Assembly (NCBI GenBank): GCA_002155895.1
Contig: MUMD01000222.1
Coordinates: 1-64,000, forward strand
Length of the DNA stretch: 64,000 bases
Reading direction: 5' to 3'
Source of the DNA: Streptomyces rochei
GTDB taxonomy: Bacteria; Actinomycetota; Actinomycetes; Streptomycetales; Streptomycetaceae
Below the pieces are notes generated by a model. That model saw nothing but the letters and a program-made list of their open reading frames with translations, ran no database searches and was not told the DNA's origin. The translations under genes and the position numbers were made by a program. This document shows positions 54,060 to 62,868 of the stretch, piece by piece; position 1 is the stretch's first letter; every line of letters begins with the position of its first letter.

Positions 54060-54542
54060 ATGGACACCGACGGATTCACCACCTGTCTCTGGTTCGACGG
54101 CCGGGCGGAGGAGGCCGCGCGCTTCTACGTCTCGCTCTTCGAGAACTCGTCCCTCGGGGCCGTCACCCGCTACCCCGAGGGCGCGCACCAGCCCGCCGGC
54201 ACCGTGCTCACCGTCGACTTCACGGCCAACGGCCAGCGGTTCGTGGCCCTCAACGGCGGCCCGGAGTTCCGGTTCAACGAGGCGATCTCCTTCCAGATCA
54301 CCTGCGACGACCAGAAGGAGGTCGACCACTACTGGGCCGAGCTGACCGAGGGCGGCGGCGAGGAGGGGCCCTGCGGCTGGCTCAAGGACCGGTTCGGCGT
54401 CTCCTGGCAGGTCGTCCCGGGCCGGCTCGAGGAGATGTTCCGGGACTCCGATCCCACAAAGGTGGCGCGGGCCAACCAGGCCATGATGACGATGCGCAAG
54501 CTCGACATCGCCGCGCTGGAGAAGGCGTACGCAGGGGAGTGA
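54060..54542 (+). CDS. VOC-superfamily protein, PhnB/3-demethylubiquinone-methyltransferase-like
   Basis: 160 residues: TCLWFDGRAEEAARFYVSLF, then GGPEFRFNEAISFQITCDDQ and WLKDRFGVSWQVVPGRLEEM, the PhnB-like pattern. Despite the old family name such proteins are not proven methyltransferases. GGGAGGG lies seven bases before the ATG. It is followed closely by a second VOC gene and is probably in one operon with it. Confidence 0.86.
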   Translation: MDTDGFTTCLWFDGRAEEAARFYVSLFENSSLGAVTRYPEGAHQPAGTVLTVDFTANGQRFVALNGGPEFRFNEAISFQITCDDQKEVDHYWAELTEGGGEEGPCGWLKDRFGVSWQVVPGRLEEMFRDSDPTKVARANQAMMTMRKLDIAALEKAYAGE

Positions 54543-54548
54543 AGCCAC

Positions 54549-55340
54549 ATGCGACCTGAAGGAACGCCCTGCTGGGCGGATGCGATGTTCGGCGACGTCG
54601 AGGGGGCCAAGCGCTTCTACGGCGACGTCCTCGGCTGGACCTTCGGCGTGTCGTCGTCGGAGTACGGCGACTACACCCAGTGCTACGCGGACGGCAAGGC
54701 GGTCGCCGCCGTGGTGCCGCCCGTGCCCGGACAGGAGGACCGGGCGCAGTGGTGCCTGTACTTCGCCACCGCCGACGCCGAGGCGAGCGCGGCGCGCGTC
54801 CGGGAGGCGGGCGGCGACGTGGCGATGGGGCCGATGCGGGTCGGCGACTACGGCACCATGTGCCTGGCCCGGGACCCGGGCGGCGTCGTCTTCGGCCTCT
54901 GGCAGGGCGGCACGCACGAGGGGTTCGAGGCCGTCGCCGTGCCCGGCGCGTACTGCTGGGCCGAGGTCTTCACCCGGGAGCCCGGCGCCTCGGACGCCTT
55001 CTTCCCCGCCGTCTTCGGCTACACCGCGAAGCAGATGGAGGACGACAACGTCGACTTCCGCGTCTTCGACCTGGGCGAGGAGCCCGTCCTGGGCCGCATG
55101 GCCATGACCGACGACTTCCCGCCCGAGGTGCCGTCGTACATCAACGTCTACTTCACCGTCCCCGACTGCGACGCGGCCGTGACCCGCGCCACCGCCCTCG
55201 GCGGCACCCTCCGCTTCGGGCCGATGAGCACCCCGTTCGGGCGGTACGCGGCGCTGAGCGACCCGCAGGGCGCCGACTTCTCGGTGATCGACGTCACCAG
55301 GACCGAGGGTGACATGCCGAAACTCACGGACGTCCGCTGA
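54549..55340 (+). CDS. Two-domain VOC-superfamily (glyoxalase-like) protein
   Basis: 263 residues, two VOC repeats: FGDVEGAKRFYGDVLGWTFG with DPGGVVFGLWQGGTHEG, and EVFTREPGASDAFFPAVFGY with DPQGADFSVIDV. It begins 6 bases past the previous VOC stop with AGGGGAG upstream, so the two are surely co-transcribed. The repeat pair suggests a double active site or dimer-like monomer. Substrate unknown. Confidence 0.88.
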   Translation: MRPEGTPCWADAMFGDVEGAKRFYGDVLGWTFGVSSSEYGDYTQCYADGKAVAAVVPPVPGQEDRAQWCLYFATADAEASAARVREAGGDVAMGPMRVGDYGTMCLARDPGGVVFGLWQGGTHEGFEAVAVPGAYCWAEVFTREPGASDAFFPAVFGYTAKQMEDDNVDFRVFDLGEEPVLGRMAMTDDFPPEVPSYINVYFTVPDCDAAVTRATALGGTLRFGPMSTPFGRYAALSDPQGADFSVIDVTRTEGDMPKLTDVR

Positions 55341-55395
55341 AGCGGCCTTTCGGCCCGGTCCGGTGGACCCGCCGTGCCATGGCATGATCGGGCGC

Positions 55396-56082
55396 ATGCT
55401 TGAACGTGTTGTGGCCGCGTGCGACGGGGCTTCGAAGGGAAACCCGGGCCCGGCCGGCTGGGCCTGGGTCGTCGCCGACGCGTCGGAGACCCCGGTGCGC
55501 TGGGAGGCCGGCCCGCTGGGCAGGGCCACCAACAACATCGCCGAACTCACCGCGCTGGAGCGCCTGCTGGCATCGACCGATCCCGGCGTGCCGCTCGAGG
55601 TCCGCATGGACTCGCAGTACGCCATGAAGGCCGTCACCACCTGGCTGCCCGGCTGGAAGCGCAACGGCTGGAAGACGGCGGCCGGCAAGCCGGTCGCCAA
55701 CCAGGAACTGGTCGTGCGCATCGACGCGCTCCTCGACGGCCGCTCGGTCGACTTCCGCTACGTGCCCGCCCACCAGGTCGACGGCGACCGGCTCAACGAC
55801 TTCGCCGACCGCGCCGCCAGCCAGGCGGCCGTCGTCCAGGAGGCTGCGGGCAGCGCGCTCGGCTCGCCGGAGCCGCCGCCCGCCCCCGACGTCCCGGCGA
55901 AGAAGGCACCGCGCCGCAAGCCGGGTACGGCACGCAAGGGCGGCGGCGCCTCCGCGCGCACCATCAAGGCGAAGTTCCCCGGGCGCTGCCTGTGCGGCCG
56001 TTCGTACGCGGCGGGCGAGTCCATCGCCAAGAACGACCAGGGCTGGGGCCATCCGGAGTGCCGCACGGCCGCCGCCGGCTAG
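55396..56082 (+). CDS. rnhA: RNase HI fused to a small Cys/His zinc-finger-like C-terminus
   Basis: 228 residues. The RNase HI core (1-140) keeps the four acidic catalytic positions: Asp in ACDGASKGNPG, Glu in NNIAELTALE, Asp in VRMDSQYAMKA, and Asp in RLNDFADRAA. A Lys/Ala-rich linker (about 155-190) leads to a compact CLCGRSYAAGESIAKNDQGW, then GHPEC motif that could bind zinc through C-x-C...H-x-x-C. Start ATG 55396; the in-frame ATG 55384 is the alternative. It degrades the RNA strand of RNA/DNA hybrids. Streptomyces has another RNase HI elsewhere, so this one may have a specialised role. Confidence 0.93.
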   Translation: MLERVVAACDGASKGNPGPAGWAWVVADASETPVRWEAGPLGRATNNIAELTALERLLASTDPGVPLEVRMDSQYAMKAVTTWLPGWKRNGWKTAAGKPVANQELVVRIDALLDGRSVDFRYVPAHQVDGDRLNDFADRAASQAAVVQEAAGSALGSPEPPPAPDVPAKKAPRRKPGTARKGGGASARTIKAKFPGRCLCGRSYAAGESIAKNDQGWGHPECRTAAAG

Positions 56083-56124
56083 GGCGGGAGCGCGGGACCG
56101 GTCCCCGGACGGGAGAAGGACGGT

Positions 56125-56148
56125 GCCCGGCGGACGCGGACGCCGGGC
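56125..56148 (+). terminator. Hairpin terminator after rnhA
   Basis: GCCCGGCG (56125-56132) pairs with CGCCGGGC (56141-56148) around 8 bases, 43 bases past the stop. Confidence 0.5.
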
Positions 56149-56244
56149 GCGCGACCCGCGTCGGGCGGGGTCACGCCCCACCGTTCCTCACCTCTGTACG
56201 CTGCGTAGCGACATGATCGCTCCGAGTGCAACCCAGGGGTGAAT

Positions 56245-57456
56245 GTGAAGGTCGCCTGCGTCGGCGGCGGGCCCGCCGGCCTGTACCTGTCGATCCTGCT
56301 GAAGCTGCGGGACCCGTCCCACGACATCACCGTCCGCGAACGCAACCCCGAGGGGTCCACCTACGGCTGGGGTGTGACCTACTGGCGCGGCCTCCTCGAC
56401 CGGCTCCACGCGCACGACCCCGCGTCCGCCCGCGCCGTCGAGGAGCACTCCGTGCGCTGGCGCGACGGCGTCGCCCACGTGGGCGGGCACACGGTCCGCC
56501 ACCACGGGGACGAGGGCTTCGGCATCGGCCGGCACCGGCTCCTGGAGATCCTCGCCGCCCGGGCCCGCGCCCTGGGCGTGCGCCTGGAGCACGAGCACGA
56601 GGTCCGCGCCGACCGCCTTCCCGACGCCGACCTCGTCGTGGCGGCCGACGGCGTGGGCAGCGCCCTGCGCACCCGGTACGCCGGTCACTTCGGCACCGAG
56701 GTCCGCGCCGGGCGCAACCACTACATCTGGCTCGGTACCACCAAGGTCTTCGACGCCTTCACCTTCGCCTTCGCCGAGACCGACCACGGCTGGATCTGGG
56801 CGTACGGCTACGGCTACGGCCCCGGGGGCAGCACCTGCGTCGTCGAGTGCGCGCCCGAGACCTGGTCCGGGCTGGGACTGGACCGGGCCGACGAGGCCGA
56901 GGGGCTGGTCGTACTGGAGAAGCTCTTCGCCGACGTCCTCGACGGCCACCCGCTCACCGGCAGGTCCGGGCGGGGCGCCGGCGCCTCGTGGCTGACCTTC
57001 CGCACCCTCACCAACCGCACCTGGTCCCGCGGCAATCTCGTCCTGCTCGGCGACGCCGCCCACACCACGCACTACTCCATCGGCGCCGGCACCACGCTCG
57101 CCCTGGAGGACGCGATGTCCCTGGCGGCGGCGCTCGGCGAACCGGTCGCCCTCCGGGACGCCCTCGCCCGCTACGAACAGGAGCGCAGGGCGGCCCTGCT
57201 GCCGGTGCAGAGCGCGGCCCGCCACAGCGCCCAGTGGTACGAGAACCTGCCCCGCTACATCCGGCTGCCCCCGCAGGAGATGTTCGCGCTGCTCGGCCAG
57301 CGCCATTCGCCGCTGCTGCCCTACGTCCCGCCCCGGCTGTACCACCGGATCGACCGCGCGGCCGGGCGACTGGAGACGCTGCGGCGGCTCAAGCGCCGGC
57401 TGGGGCCCCGGATCGCACGGACGGTCGAGGCGCGGAACCTGGCCGCCCGCGGCTGA
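56245..57456 (+). CDS. FAD-dependent monooxygenase (VioD / aminobenzoyl-CoA monooxygenase-like)
   Basis: 403 residues from GTG 56245, preferred over GTG 56239 because AGGGG then sits five bases upstream and the protein starts KVACVGGGPAGLYLSILLK. Later motifs are the DG-type VVAADGVGSALRT and the FAD ribityl GDAAHTTHYSIGAGTTLALE. The closest relatives I can name are hydroxylases acting on aromatic acids or their CoA esters. No aromatic-degradation genes are adjacent, so substrate is open. A strong terminator follows. Confidence 0.87.
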   Translation: MKVACVGGGPAGLYLSILLKLRDPSHDITVRERNPEGSTYGWGVTYWRGLLDRLHAHDPASARAVEEHSVRWRDGVAHVGGHTVRHHGDEGFGIGRHRLLEILAARARALGVRLEHEHEVRADRLPDADLVVAADGVGSALRTRYAGHFGTEVRAGRNHYIWLGTTKVFDAFTFAFAETDHGWIWAYGYGYGPGGSTCVVECAPETWSGLGLDRADEAEGLVVLEKLFADVLDGHPLTGRSGRGAGASWLTFRTLTNRTWSRGNLVLLGDAAHTTHYSIGAGTTLALEDAMSLAAALGEPVALRDALARYEQERRAALLPVQSAARHSAQWYENLPRYIRLPPQEMFALLGQRHSPLLPYVPPRLYHRIDRAAGRLETLRRLKRRLGPRIARTVEARNLAARG

Positions 57457-57461
57457 GCCGC

Positions 57462-57495
57462 CCCGCCCGCACCGTGCCGACGCGGTGCGGGCGGG
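57462..57495 (+). terminator. 13-bp-stem terminator after the FAD monooxygenase
   Basis: CCCGCCCGCACCG (57462-57474) pairs perfectly with 57483-57495 around 8 bases, 6 bases past the stop. Confidence 0.8.
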
Positions 57496-57518
57496 CACCG
57501 GATGACAGACTGGCGCCC

Positions 57519-58502
57519 ATGGACGAGCGCACTTTCGACAGGTCGGACCAGCACGCCTCGGTGATCGGACTCGGCACCTGGCAACTCGGCGCCGACTGGG
57601 GAGACGTCGACGACAAGGAAGCCCTCACGGTGCTGGAGGCGGCGGCCGAATCGGGGGTGACCTTCTTCGACACCGCCGATGTGTACGGCGACGGGCGCAG
57701 CGAGGAGACCATCGCCACCTTCCTGCGCGGCCGGCCCGACCTGCACGTGCTGGTGGCCACCAAGATGGGCCGCCGGGTCGAGCAGATCCCGCAGAACTAC
57801 GTCCTGGACAACTTCCGGGAGTGGAACGACCGTTCCCGCCGCAACCTCGGCGTCGACGTGATCGACCTGGTGCAGCTCCACTGCCCGCCCACCCCCGTGT
57901 ACTCCAGCGACGAGGTGTTCGACGCCCTGGACACCCTGGTCGAGGAGGAGCGCGTCGCCGCGTACGGCGTCAGCGTGGAGACCTGCGCCGAGGCGCTGAC
58001 CGCCATCGCCCGGCCGAACGTGGCGAGCGTGCAGATCATCCTCAATCCGTTCCGGATGAAGCCCCTGCGCGAGGTTCTGCCGGCGGCCCGGGAGGCGGGC
58101 GTCGGCATCATCGCCCGGGTGCCGCTCGCCTCCGGCCTGCTGTCCGGCAAGTACACCCGGGACACGGTCTTCGCCGCCAACGACCACCGCAACTTCAACC
58201 GGCACGGTGAGGCCTTCGACCAGGGGGAGACCTTCTCCGGCGTCGACTTCGCCACCGGCGTGGAGGCGGCCGCCGAGTTCGCCGCGCTCGCCCCCGAGGG
58301 ATACACCCCGGCTCAGCTGGCGCTGCGCTGGATCATCCAGCAGCCGGGCGTGACCACCGTGATCCCCGGCGCCCGCTCGCCCGAGCAGGCGCGCGCCAAC
58401 ACGGAGGCCGCCCGGCTGCCGGAGCTGTCCGAGGACACCCTCGCGGCCGTCCGCGACCTCTACGACCGCCGGATCAAGGACCAGGTCGAGGGCCGCTGGT
58501 AG
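57519..58502 (+). CDS. Aldo/keto reductase (third of the window)
   Basis: 327 residues from ATG 57519. VIGLGTWQLGADWGDVDDKE, then VTFFDTADVYGDGRSEETIA (Asp, Tyr), VLVATKMGRRVEQIPQNY (Lys), and IDLVQLHCPPTPVYSSDEV (His). The IIPGARSPEQARANTEA-type cofactor tail reads VIPGARSPEQARANTEAA, typical of NADPH AKRs. Substrate unknown. Confidence 0.92.
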   Translation: MDERTFDRSDQHASVIGLGTWQLGADWGDVDDKEALTVLEAAAESGVTFFDTADVYGDGRSEETIATFLRGRPDLHVLVATKMGRRVEQIPQNYVLDNFREWNDRSRRNLGVDVIDLVQLHCPPTPVYSSDEVFDALDTLVEEERVAAYGVSVETCAEALTAIARPNVASVQIILNPFRMKPLREVLPAAREAGVGIIARVPLASGLLSGKYTRDTVFAANDHRNFNRHGEAFDQGETFSGVDFATGVEAAAEFAALAPEGYTPAQLALRWIIQQPGVTTVIPGARSPEQARANTEAARLPELSEDTLAAVRDLYDRRIKDQVEGRW

Positions 58503-58518
58503 CCGGCGCGCGCGGACC

Positions 58519-58866
58519 TCACGGCACCAGGAGCAGTTCCCGTTCCCGCTCCTGGTCGCCGGAGGCCGCTCCCTCGTCCCGCGTGCCGAAGGCACGGGAC
58601 AACAGCCGGCTCGCGGTCTCGACGGCCTGCGGTGTGCCCTGCACGGTGACCGTCACCGGCGCGGACAGCGGGGCGCCCGCCTCCCGCGGTTCCGAGGACG
58701 CCTCCGGGGCGCCCGCGGCGTCGAAGGTCGCGGTGCGTACCGTCGCGTGCTCGTCGGACGGCAGGCTGTCGGGAGCCCCGAAGACGCCCTCCAGCGCGCG
58801 GACGATCGCCCGCGCGTCGTCGACGCCGCCGCCGCTGAGCGTCACGGTGAGCTGAGTGTCGGACAT
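58519..58866 (-). CDS. Small unknown protein of effector-associated type
   Basis: 115 residues from ATG 58866 (GGAGGAAGG upstream). QLTVTLSGGGVDDARAIVRAL then LSAPVTVTVQGTPQAVETAS suggest a compact alpha/beta fold reminiscent of KH-like or BON-like small domains. A charged tail (GDQERERELLLVP) ends it. No function recognised. Confidence 0.7.
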   Translation of the reverse strand: MSDTQLTVTLSGGGVDDARAIVRALEGVFGAPDSLPSDEHATVRTATFDAAGAPEASSEPREAGAPLSAPVTVTVQGTPQAVETASRLLSRAFGTRDEGAASGDQERERELLLVP

Positions 58867-59010
58867 CCTTCGCCTTCCTCCGGGCTGCGTGGTTCCCGGC
58901 CCGTGTAACCGGCCCCCGGCCGCCCAAACGCCCATGGCCGTGCGGGGGGGCCTGCGGGTGGGGAACCCGGGAAGAGGGAAGGGGACGCGGTCACGACAAC
59001 GGGAGGAAAA

Positions 59011-59508
59011 GTGACGGACACGGACGAGGGGCCGGCCCGGCGCAGAGGGCGCAACGAGACCGAGGAGGAGCGGGCGGACCGGATGTGGACGGAGCTGATC
59101 CAGGAGGTCCGCGTCGCCCAGATGGGTGTGCAGATCCTCTTCGGCTTCCTGCTCACCGTGGTGTTCCAGCCCAAGTACGACGACCTCTCGGACACCGACC
59201 AGATGATCTACCTGATCACGGTCGTCCTCGGCGCGGTCACGACCGGCGCGCTGATCGGCCCGGTCTCCCTGCACCGCCTGGTCTCGGGGCGGCGCGTGAA
59301 ACCCCAGGCGGTGCGGTGGGCGTCCCGGCTGACCCTGCTCGGCCTGGTGCTGCTCCTCGCCACGACGGCCTGCTCGCTGCTGCTGATCCTCCGCGTGGCG
59401 ACCCACGACGGCTTCGTGCCCTACCTCGTCGCCGGCGTGGTGTTCTGGTACCTGCTGTGCTGGTTCGGGATCCCGATGTGGACCCGGCACCGCCACACGT
59501 CCCGCTGA
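59011..59508 (+). CDS. DUF6328-type four-helix membrane protein
   Basis: 165 residues from GTG 59011 with GGGAGG at five-base spacing. An acidic/basic N-terminus (RRRGRNETEEERADRMWTEL) precedes helices QILFGFLLTVVFQ, MIYLITVVLGAVTTGALIG, LTLLGLVLLLATTACSLLL and YLVAGVVFWYLLCWFGI. This matches the DUF6328 family. It converges tightly on the SsgA-like gene (6-bp gap). Function unknown. Confidence 0.8.
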   Translation: MTDTDEGPARRRGRNETEEERADRMWTELIQEVRVAQMGVQILFGFLLTVVFQPKYDDLSDTDQMIYLITVVLGAVTTGALIGPVSLHRLVSGRRVKPQAVRWASRLTLLGLVLLLATTACSLLLILRVATHDGFVPYLVAGVVFWYLLCWFGIPMWTRHRHTSR

Positions 59509-59514
59509 GGGCGG

Positions 59515-59940
59515 TCAGCCCTCGGCCATCAGTTCCGCCAGGAAGTCGTCGACGCGTACTTCCTCCCGTCCCGGCCGGACCACGTCGTACGTCTCGCGCA
59601 GGAACGCCTCGACCGCCGCCGCCCACAGGTACACCACGGCGCGGTGGCGGCCGCCGTCCGTCCGCGTGTCGCCCAGCAGTTCGACGCGCAGCTCGTCCCA
59701 CATGCCCCGCGACTCGGGGCTCAGCCGCACGTCGCCCTCGCCGACCGGACGGGTCAGCCCTTCGCCCACCATCTCCCGGTCGAGGGTCCAGCGGGCGAGC
59801 ACCCGGCCGTCGTGGCTGAAGACCACGGTGAGGGCGAACGGGTCCGCGGCGTCGTAGGCGAGGTGGGCGAGGACCGGGCAGCGTTCGGTCTCACCGGCCT
59901 GGAGCTGCACGACCAGCGTCTTGCGCACGAGGGACTTCAC
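59515..59940 (-). CDS. ssgC: SsgA-like protein (SALP), probably SsgC
   Basis: 141 residues from GTG 59940 (GGGAGG eight bases upstream). The SALP fold is clear: AHLAYDAADPFALTVVFSHD, WTLDREMVGEGLTRPVGEGD then VRLSP. SALPs guide cell-wall remodelling and septum localisation in sporulating actinomycetes; SsgC has been linked to septum control and DNA segregation. The ssgC symbol rests on recalled gene order. An upstream in-frame extension to 60171 was rejected on ribosome-site grounds. Confidence 0.88.
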   Translation of the reverse strand: MKSLVRKTLVVQLQAGETERCPVLAHLAYDAADPFALTVVFSHDGRVLARWTLDREMVGEGLTRPVGEGDVRLSPESRGMWDELRVELLGDTRTDGGRHRAVVYLWAAAVEAFLRETYDVVRPGREEVRVDDFLAELMAEG

Positions 59941-60088
59941 GACAGGGGCCTCCCGGGGAACGGCGTAGGGCCCTCTAGTACCCCGTACGCCCGCAAGATG
60001 CTCAGGCGTACGGGTGATTCGCGGCGGCCCCGCCGTCCCCCGGTCCCGCTGCCCCGGCTCCGCTGCCCGGTCCCGGCCGGAGCGGCGT

Positions 60089-61066
60089 TCAGGAGTCGCC
60101 CAGCGCCTCGCGCAGGGCCGGGAGCAGGGTCTTCTCCGACCAGTCCAGGAAGGCGGGTTGGCTCTCGCCACCGATCTGCACCAGGGCGATCTCGGTGAAG
60201 CCGGCCTCGGCGTAGGGGCGTACGGCCTCCACGAACGCGTCCGGGTCGTCGCCGCACGGGATCGACTCGGCGACGTCGTCCGGGGTGACGAACTGGGTGG
60301 CCGCCTCGAAGGAGTCCGGGTGCGGCAGCTCGGAGTTGACCTTCCAGCCGCTGCCGAACCAGCGGAACTGGGCGTGGGCGCGCTTGATCGCCGTGTCCCG
60401 GTCGGGGTCGTAGGAGACCGGGAGCTGGCCGACGCGCGGCTTGCCGCGGCCGCCGTGCCGGTCGAAGGACTCCAGCAGCCCCGGCTTGGGCTCGGTGGCG
60501 ATCACCAGGTCGGCGTGCTCGCCCGCGAGCTTGCAGGAACGCTCCCCGGAGACGGCGATGCCGATGGGCGGCGGGCTGTCCGGCACGTCCCACAGACGCG
60601 CCGACTCCACGTCGAAGTGGGTGCCGCGGTGGTTCACATGACCGCCCTCGAACAGAGCACGGATGATCTCCACGGCCTCGTGGAGCATCTCGTGCCGCAC
60701 GTCGACCGACGGCCAGCCGCCGCCCACGACGTGCTCGTTGAGGTTCTCGCCCGAGCCGAGCCCCAGCCGGAAGCGGCCCTCGGACAGCAACTGCATCGTC
60801 GCCGCCTTCTGCGCCACCACCGCCGGGTGGTAGCGGAACGTCGGACACGTCACGTAGGTCATCAGCGGAATGCGGGAGGTCGCCTGCGCCGCCGCGCCCA
60901 GCACGCTCCACGCGTACGGCGAGTGGCCCTGCGCCCGCAGCCAGGGGAAGTAGTGGTCCGAGGTCACCGAGAAGTCGAACCCCACCTCCTCCGCGCGCAC
61001 CAGATGGCCGACCAGCTCACGGGGGCCGGCCTGCTCGGTCATCATCGTGTATCCGATTTGCACCAT
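60089..61066 (-). CDS. Luciferase-like, F420-dependent oxidoreductase
   Basis: 325 residues: LVRAEEVGFDFSVTSDHYFP, then GAAAQATSRIPLMTYVTCPT and LLSEGRFRLGLGSGENLNEH, the bacterial-luciferase/F420-glucose-6-phosphate-dehydrogenase pattern. F420 use is expected in actinomycetes. ATG 61066. Substrate unknown. Confidence 0.92.
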   Translation of the reverse strand: MVQIGYTMMTEQAGPRELVGHLVRAEEVGFDFSVTSDHYFPWLRAQGHSPYAWSVLGAAAQATSRIPLMTYVTCPTFRYHPAVVAQKAATMQLLSEGRFRLGLGSGENLNEHVVGGGWPSVDVRHEMLHEAVEIIRALFEGGHVNHRGTHFDVESARLWDVPDSPPPIGIAVSGERSCKLAGEHADLVIATEPKPGLLESFDRHGGRGKPRVGQLPVSYDPDRDTAIKRAHAQFRWFGSGWKVNSELPHPDSFEAATQFVTPDDVAESIPCGDDPDAFVEAVRPYAEAGFTEIALVQIGGESQPAFLDWSEKTLLPALREALGDS

Positions 61067-61147
61067 AAGAGGCGAGTCCCCGGCCGGACGGAGCGAAAAC
61101 AGGGGAGGTGCGGCGGAGCCGGCAGCAGGGGAGGGCGAAGCCGTCCG

Positions 61148-62740
61148 TCAGGTGCGCCCGTCCGGGCCCTCCCGGAACGTCGCCAGGACCGCGGCGAGCG
61201 CCTTCTGGTTCGCGGTCTCCGCCCAGTCGTCCGCCGGTGCCGTCCAGCGCAGCGAGAAGCTGCGTCCGCCGCCCAGGAGGAAGCCCCGCCCGAAGGTGCG
61301 CCTGCGCTCGCCGCCGTCCCGGACGACCCACTCCATGTCGGCGGCCTCGCGGCCCCGGTACGTCGTCGCCCGTACGGCGCCGATGCGGCGGTACTCGCCG
61401 TCCGAGCGCCGGAGCCCGGGCTCCACGTCGTCGCGCCACACCGCCACGGGGTCCTCGCCCGCCCGCTCGCTGTGGGTGACCGCGAGCGTGCGCGGGTCCC
61501 CGTCCGCGCCGAAGACGACCCGGTAGGCCCCGTCCGGCACGCGCGAGGTGTCCAGGCGGCGCCAGCCCTCGGGGAGGGCGACGGAGAAGCCCTCCGGCGC
61601 GTCGTAGCGGCGGAAACCGGCCGGGAGGGGGTCACCGGGCAGTGAGGGCGAGGGCGGCGGTGAGGGCGCCACGCCGGCGGGAGGCGCCGCTTCTCCCGAG
61701 GGCGGTGTCGCGGGGGCCGAGGGGCGCCCTCGGGCCCCGGCGGCGTCGCCCTCGGTGCCGGGCAGTCCGTGGGTCATCGCCAGGACGGCGGCCGTCACCG
61801 CGACGACCACCAGGACGGTGACGGCCGCCGTCGCCCGCCGGGTCCCCGGCCGGCCCGCCTCCCGGGCGGCGGCACACGCGCCCCGCAGCCGGGGCCGGGG
61901 CACCGCGCGGACGGCCGCGTCGGGATCCTCCGTGAGGACCCGGGTCAGGGCCGCACGCACCACCGGGTGGGTCAGGCGCTCCCGGTGGTCCTTGCGCAGC
62001 AGCCCCCGCACGGTCTGGGCGAGCGGACCGGCCCGCACCGGGGTGCGCAGCGGCAGCCGGTCCACGCCCCGCAGTGTCGCCTCGGGCCGGCCCCGGTCAC
62101 GGAACGGCGGACGGCCCTCGGCCATCGCGTAGAGGAGCGCGCCCAGCGTCCACAGATCGGTCGCTGGCCCGAACCGCTCGTCGCGGGCCTGCTCGGGCGA
62201 GGCGTACGAGGGGGCGGTCAGCCGGGGAACGAGGGCGGCGCCGGCCAGTCCGAAGCCGGTGACGACGACCGATCCCTCCTCGCGCACCCACACCTGTCCC
62301 GGGCTCAGTTCCCCGTGCGTGACGCCCTGTCCGTGCGCGGCCTCCAGGACCTCCAGCAACTCCAGACCGACGCGCGCCGCCCGTGCGTAGTTGAGCGTGC
62401 CGTGCCGTTCCAGGAGTCCCCCGAGCGGCACTCCGCCGGGCCACTCGGTCACCGTCCACAGGAAGCCGTCCTCCACCACCGCGTCGACCACCTCGGCGAC
62501 TCGCCCGGGGCACCCCGCCTGCAGCGTCGCGCCGGTGCGGACCACCCGGCCGGCGGTCCGGCGCGCCGTCTCGCCGGCCCCTTCCCCCTCGGGCAGCGCG
62601 GTCTGCGCGACCAGGCACGGGCGGCCGGTGTGGACGTCCTCCCCGGACCAGGAGACATGGTTCGTCTCCCGGTGCACGACCTCGAGCAGGCGGTACCGTC
62701 CGGCGATCAGCTCGTGTGTGGAGACGCGCGCCCTGCTCAT
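61148..62740 (-). CDS. Membrane Hanks-type pseudokinase with extracytoplasmic domain
   Basis: 530 residues from ATG 62740 (GAGGG six bases upstream). A kinase fold (about 1-265) has lost every catalytic residue: the VAIK Lys position reads LVAQT (43-47), HRD reads HGE (142-144), DFG reads GFG (162-164). Structural motifs SPEQA (181-185) and TDLWTLGALLY remain. A Pro/Arg segment, one membrane helix (about 304-322, AAVTVLVVVAVTAAVLA) and an outer domain with GFRRYDAPEGFSVALPEGWR then FSLRWTAPADD follow. I infer a signalling scaffold that senses outside and binds partners inside without phosphorylating. Confidence 0.9.
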   Translation of the reverse strand: MSRARVSTHELIAGRYRLLEVVHRETNHVSWSGEDVHTGRPCLVAQTALPEGEGAGETARRTAGRVVRTGATLQAGCPGRVAEVVDAVVEDGFLWTVTEWPGGVPLGGLLERHGTLNYARAARVGLELLEVLEAAHGQGVTHGELSPGQVWVREEGSVVVTGFGLAGAALVPRLTAPSYASPEQARDERFGPATDLWTLGALLYAMAEGRPPFRDRGRPEATLRGVDRLPLRTPVRAGPLAQTVRGLLRKDHRERLTHPVVRAALTRVLTEDPDAAVRAVPRPRLRGACAAAREAGRPGTRRATAAVTVLVVVAVTAAVLAMTHGLPGTEGDAAGARGRPSAPATPPSGEAAPPAGVAPSPPPSPSLPGDPLPAGFRRYDAPEGFSVALPEGWRRLDTSRVPDGAYRVVFGADGDPRTLAVTHSERAGEDPVAVWRDDVEPGLRRSDGEYRRIGAVRATTYRGREAADMEWVVRDGGERRRTFGRGFLLGGGRSFSLRWTAPADDWAETANQKALAAVLATFREGPDGRT

Positions 62741-62868
62741 GGTCATCCCTCGTTCGCACCGTCGGCTCTCGGCTTGCCCGGAAGTACGGGGAGCCGGGCG
62801 GGCCGCGTTCAACGCGGCGGCGAGTCGGTGGGAATCGAGGTCGTGGGAGCAGTGGCGCGCGGACCCCG

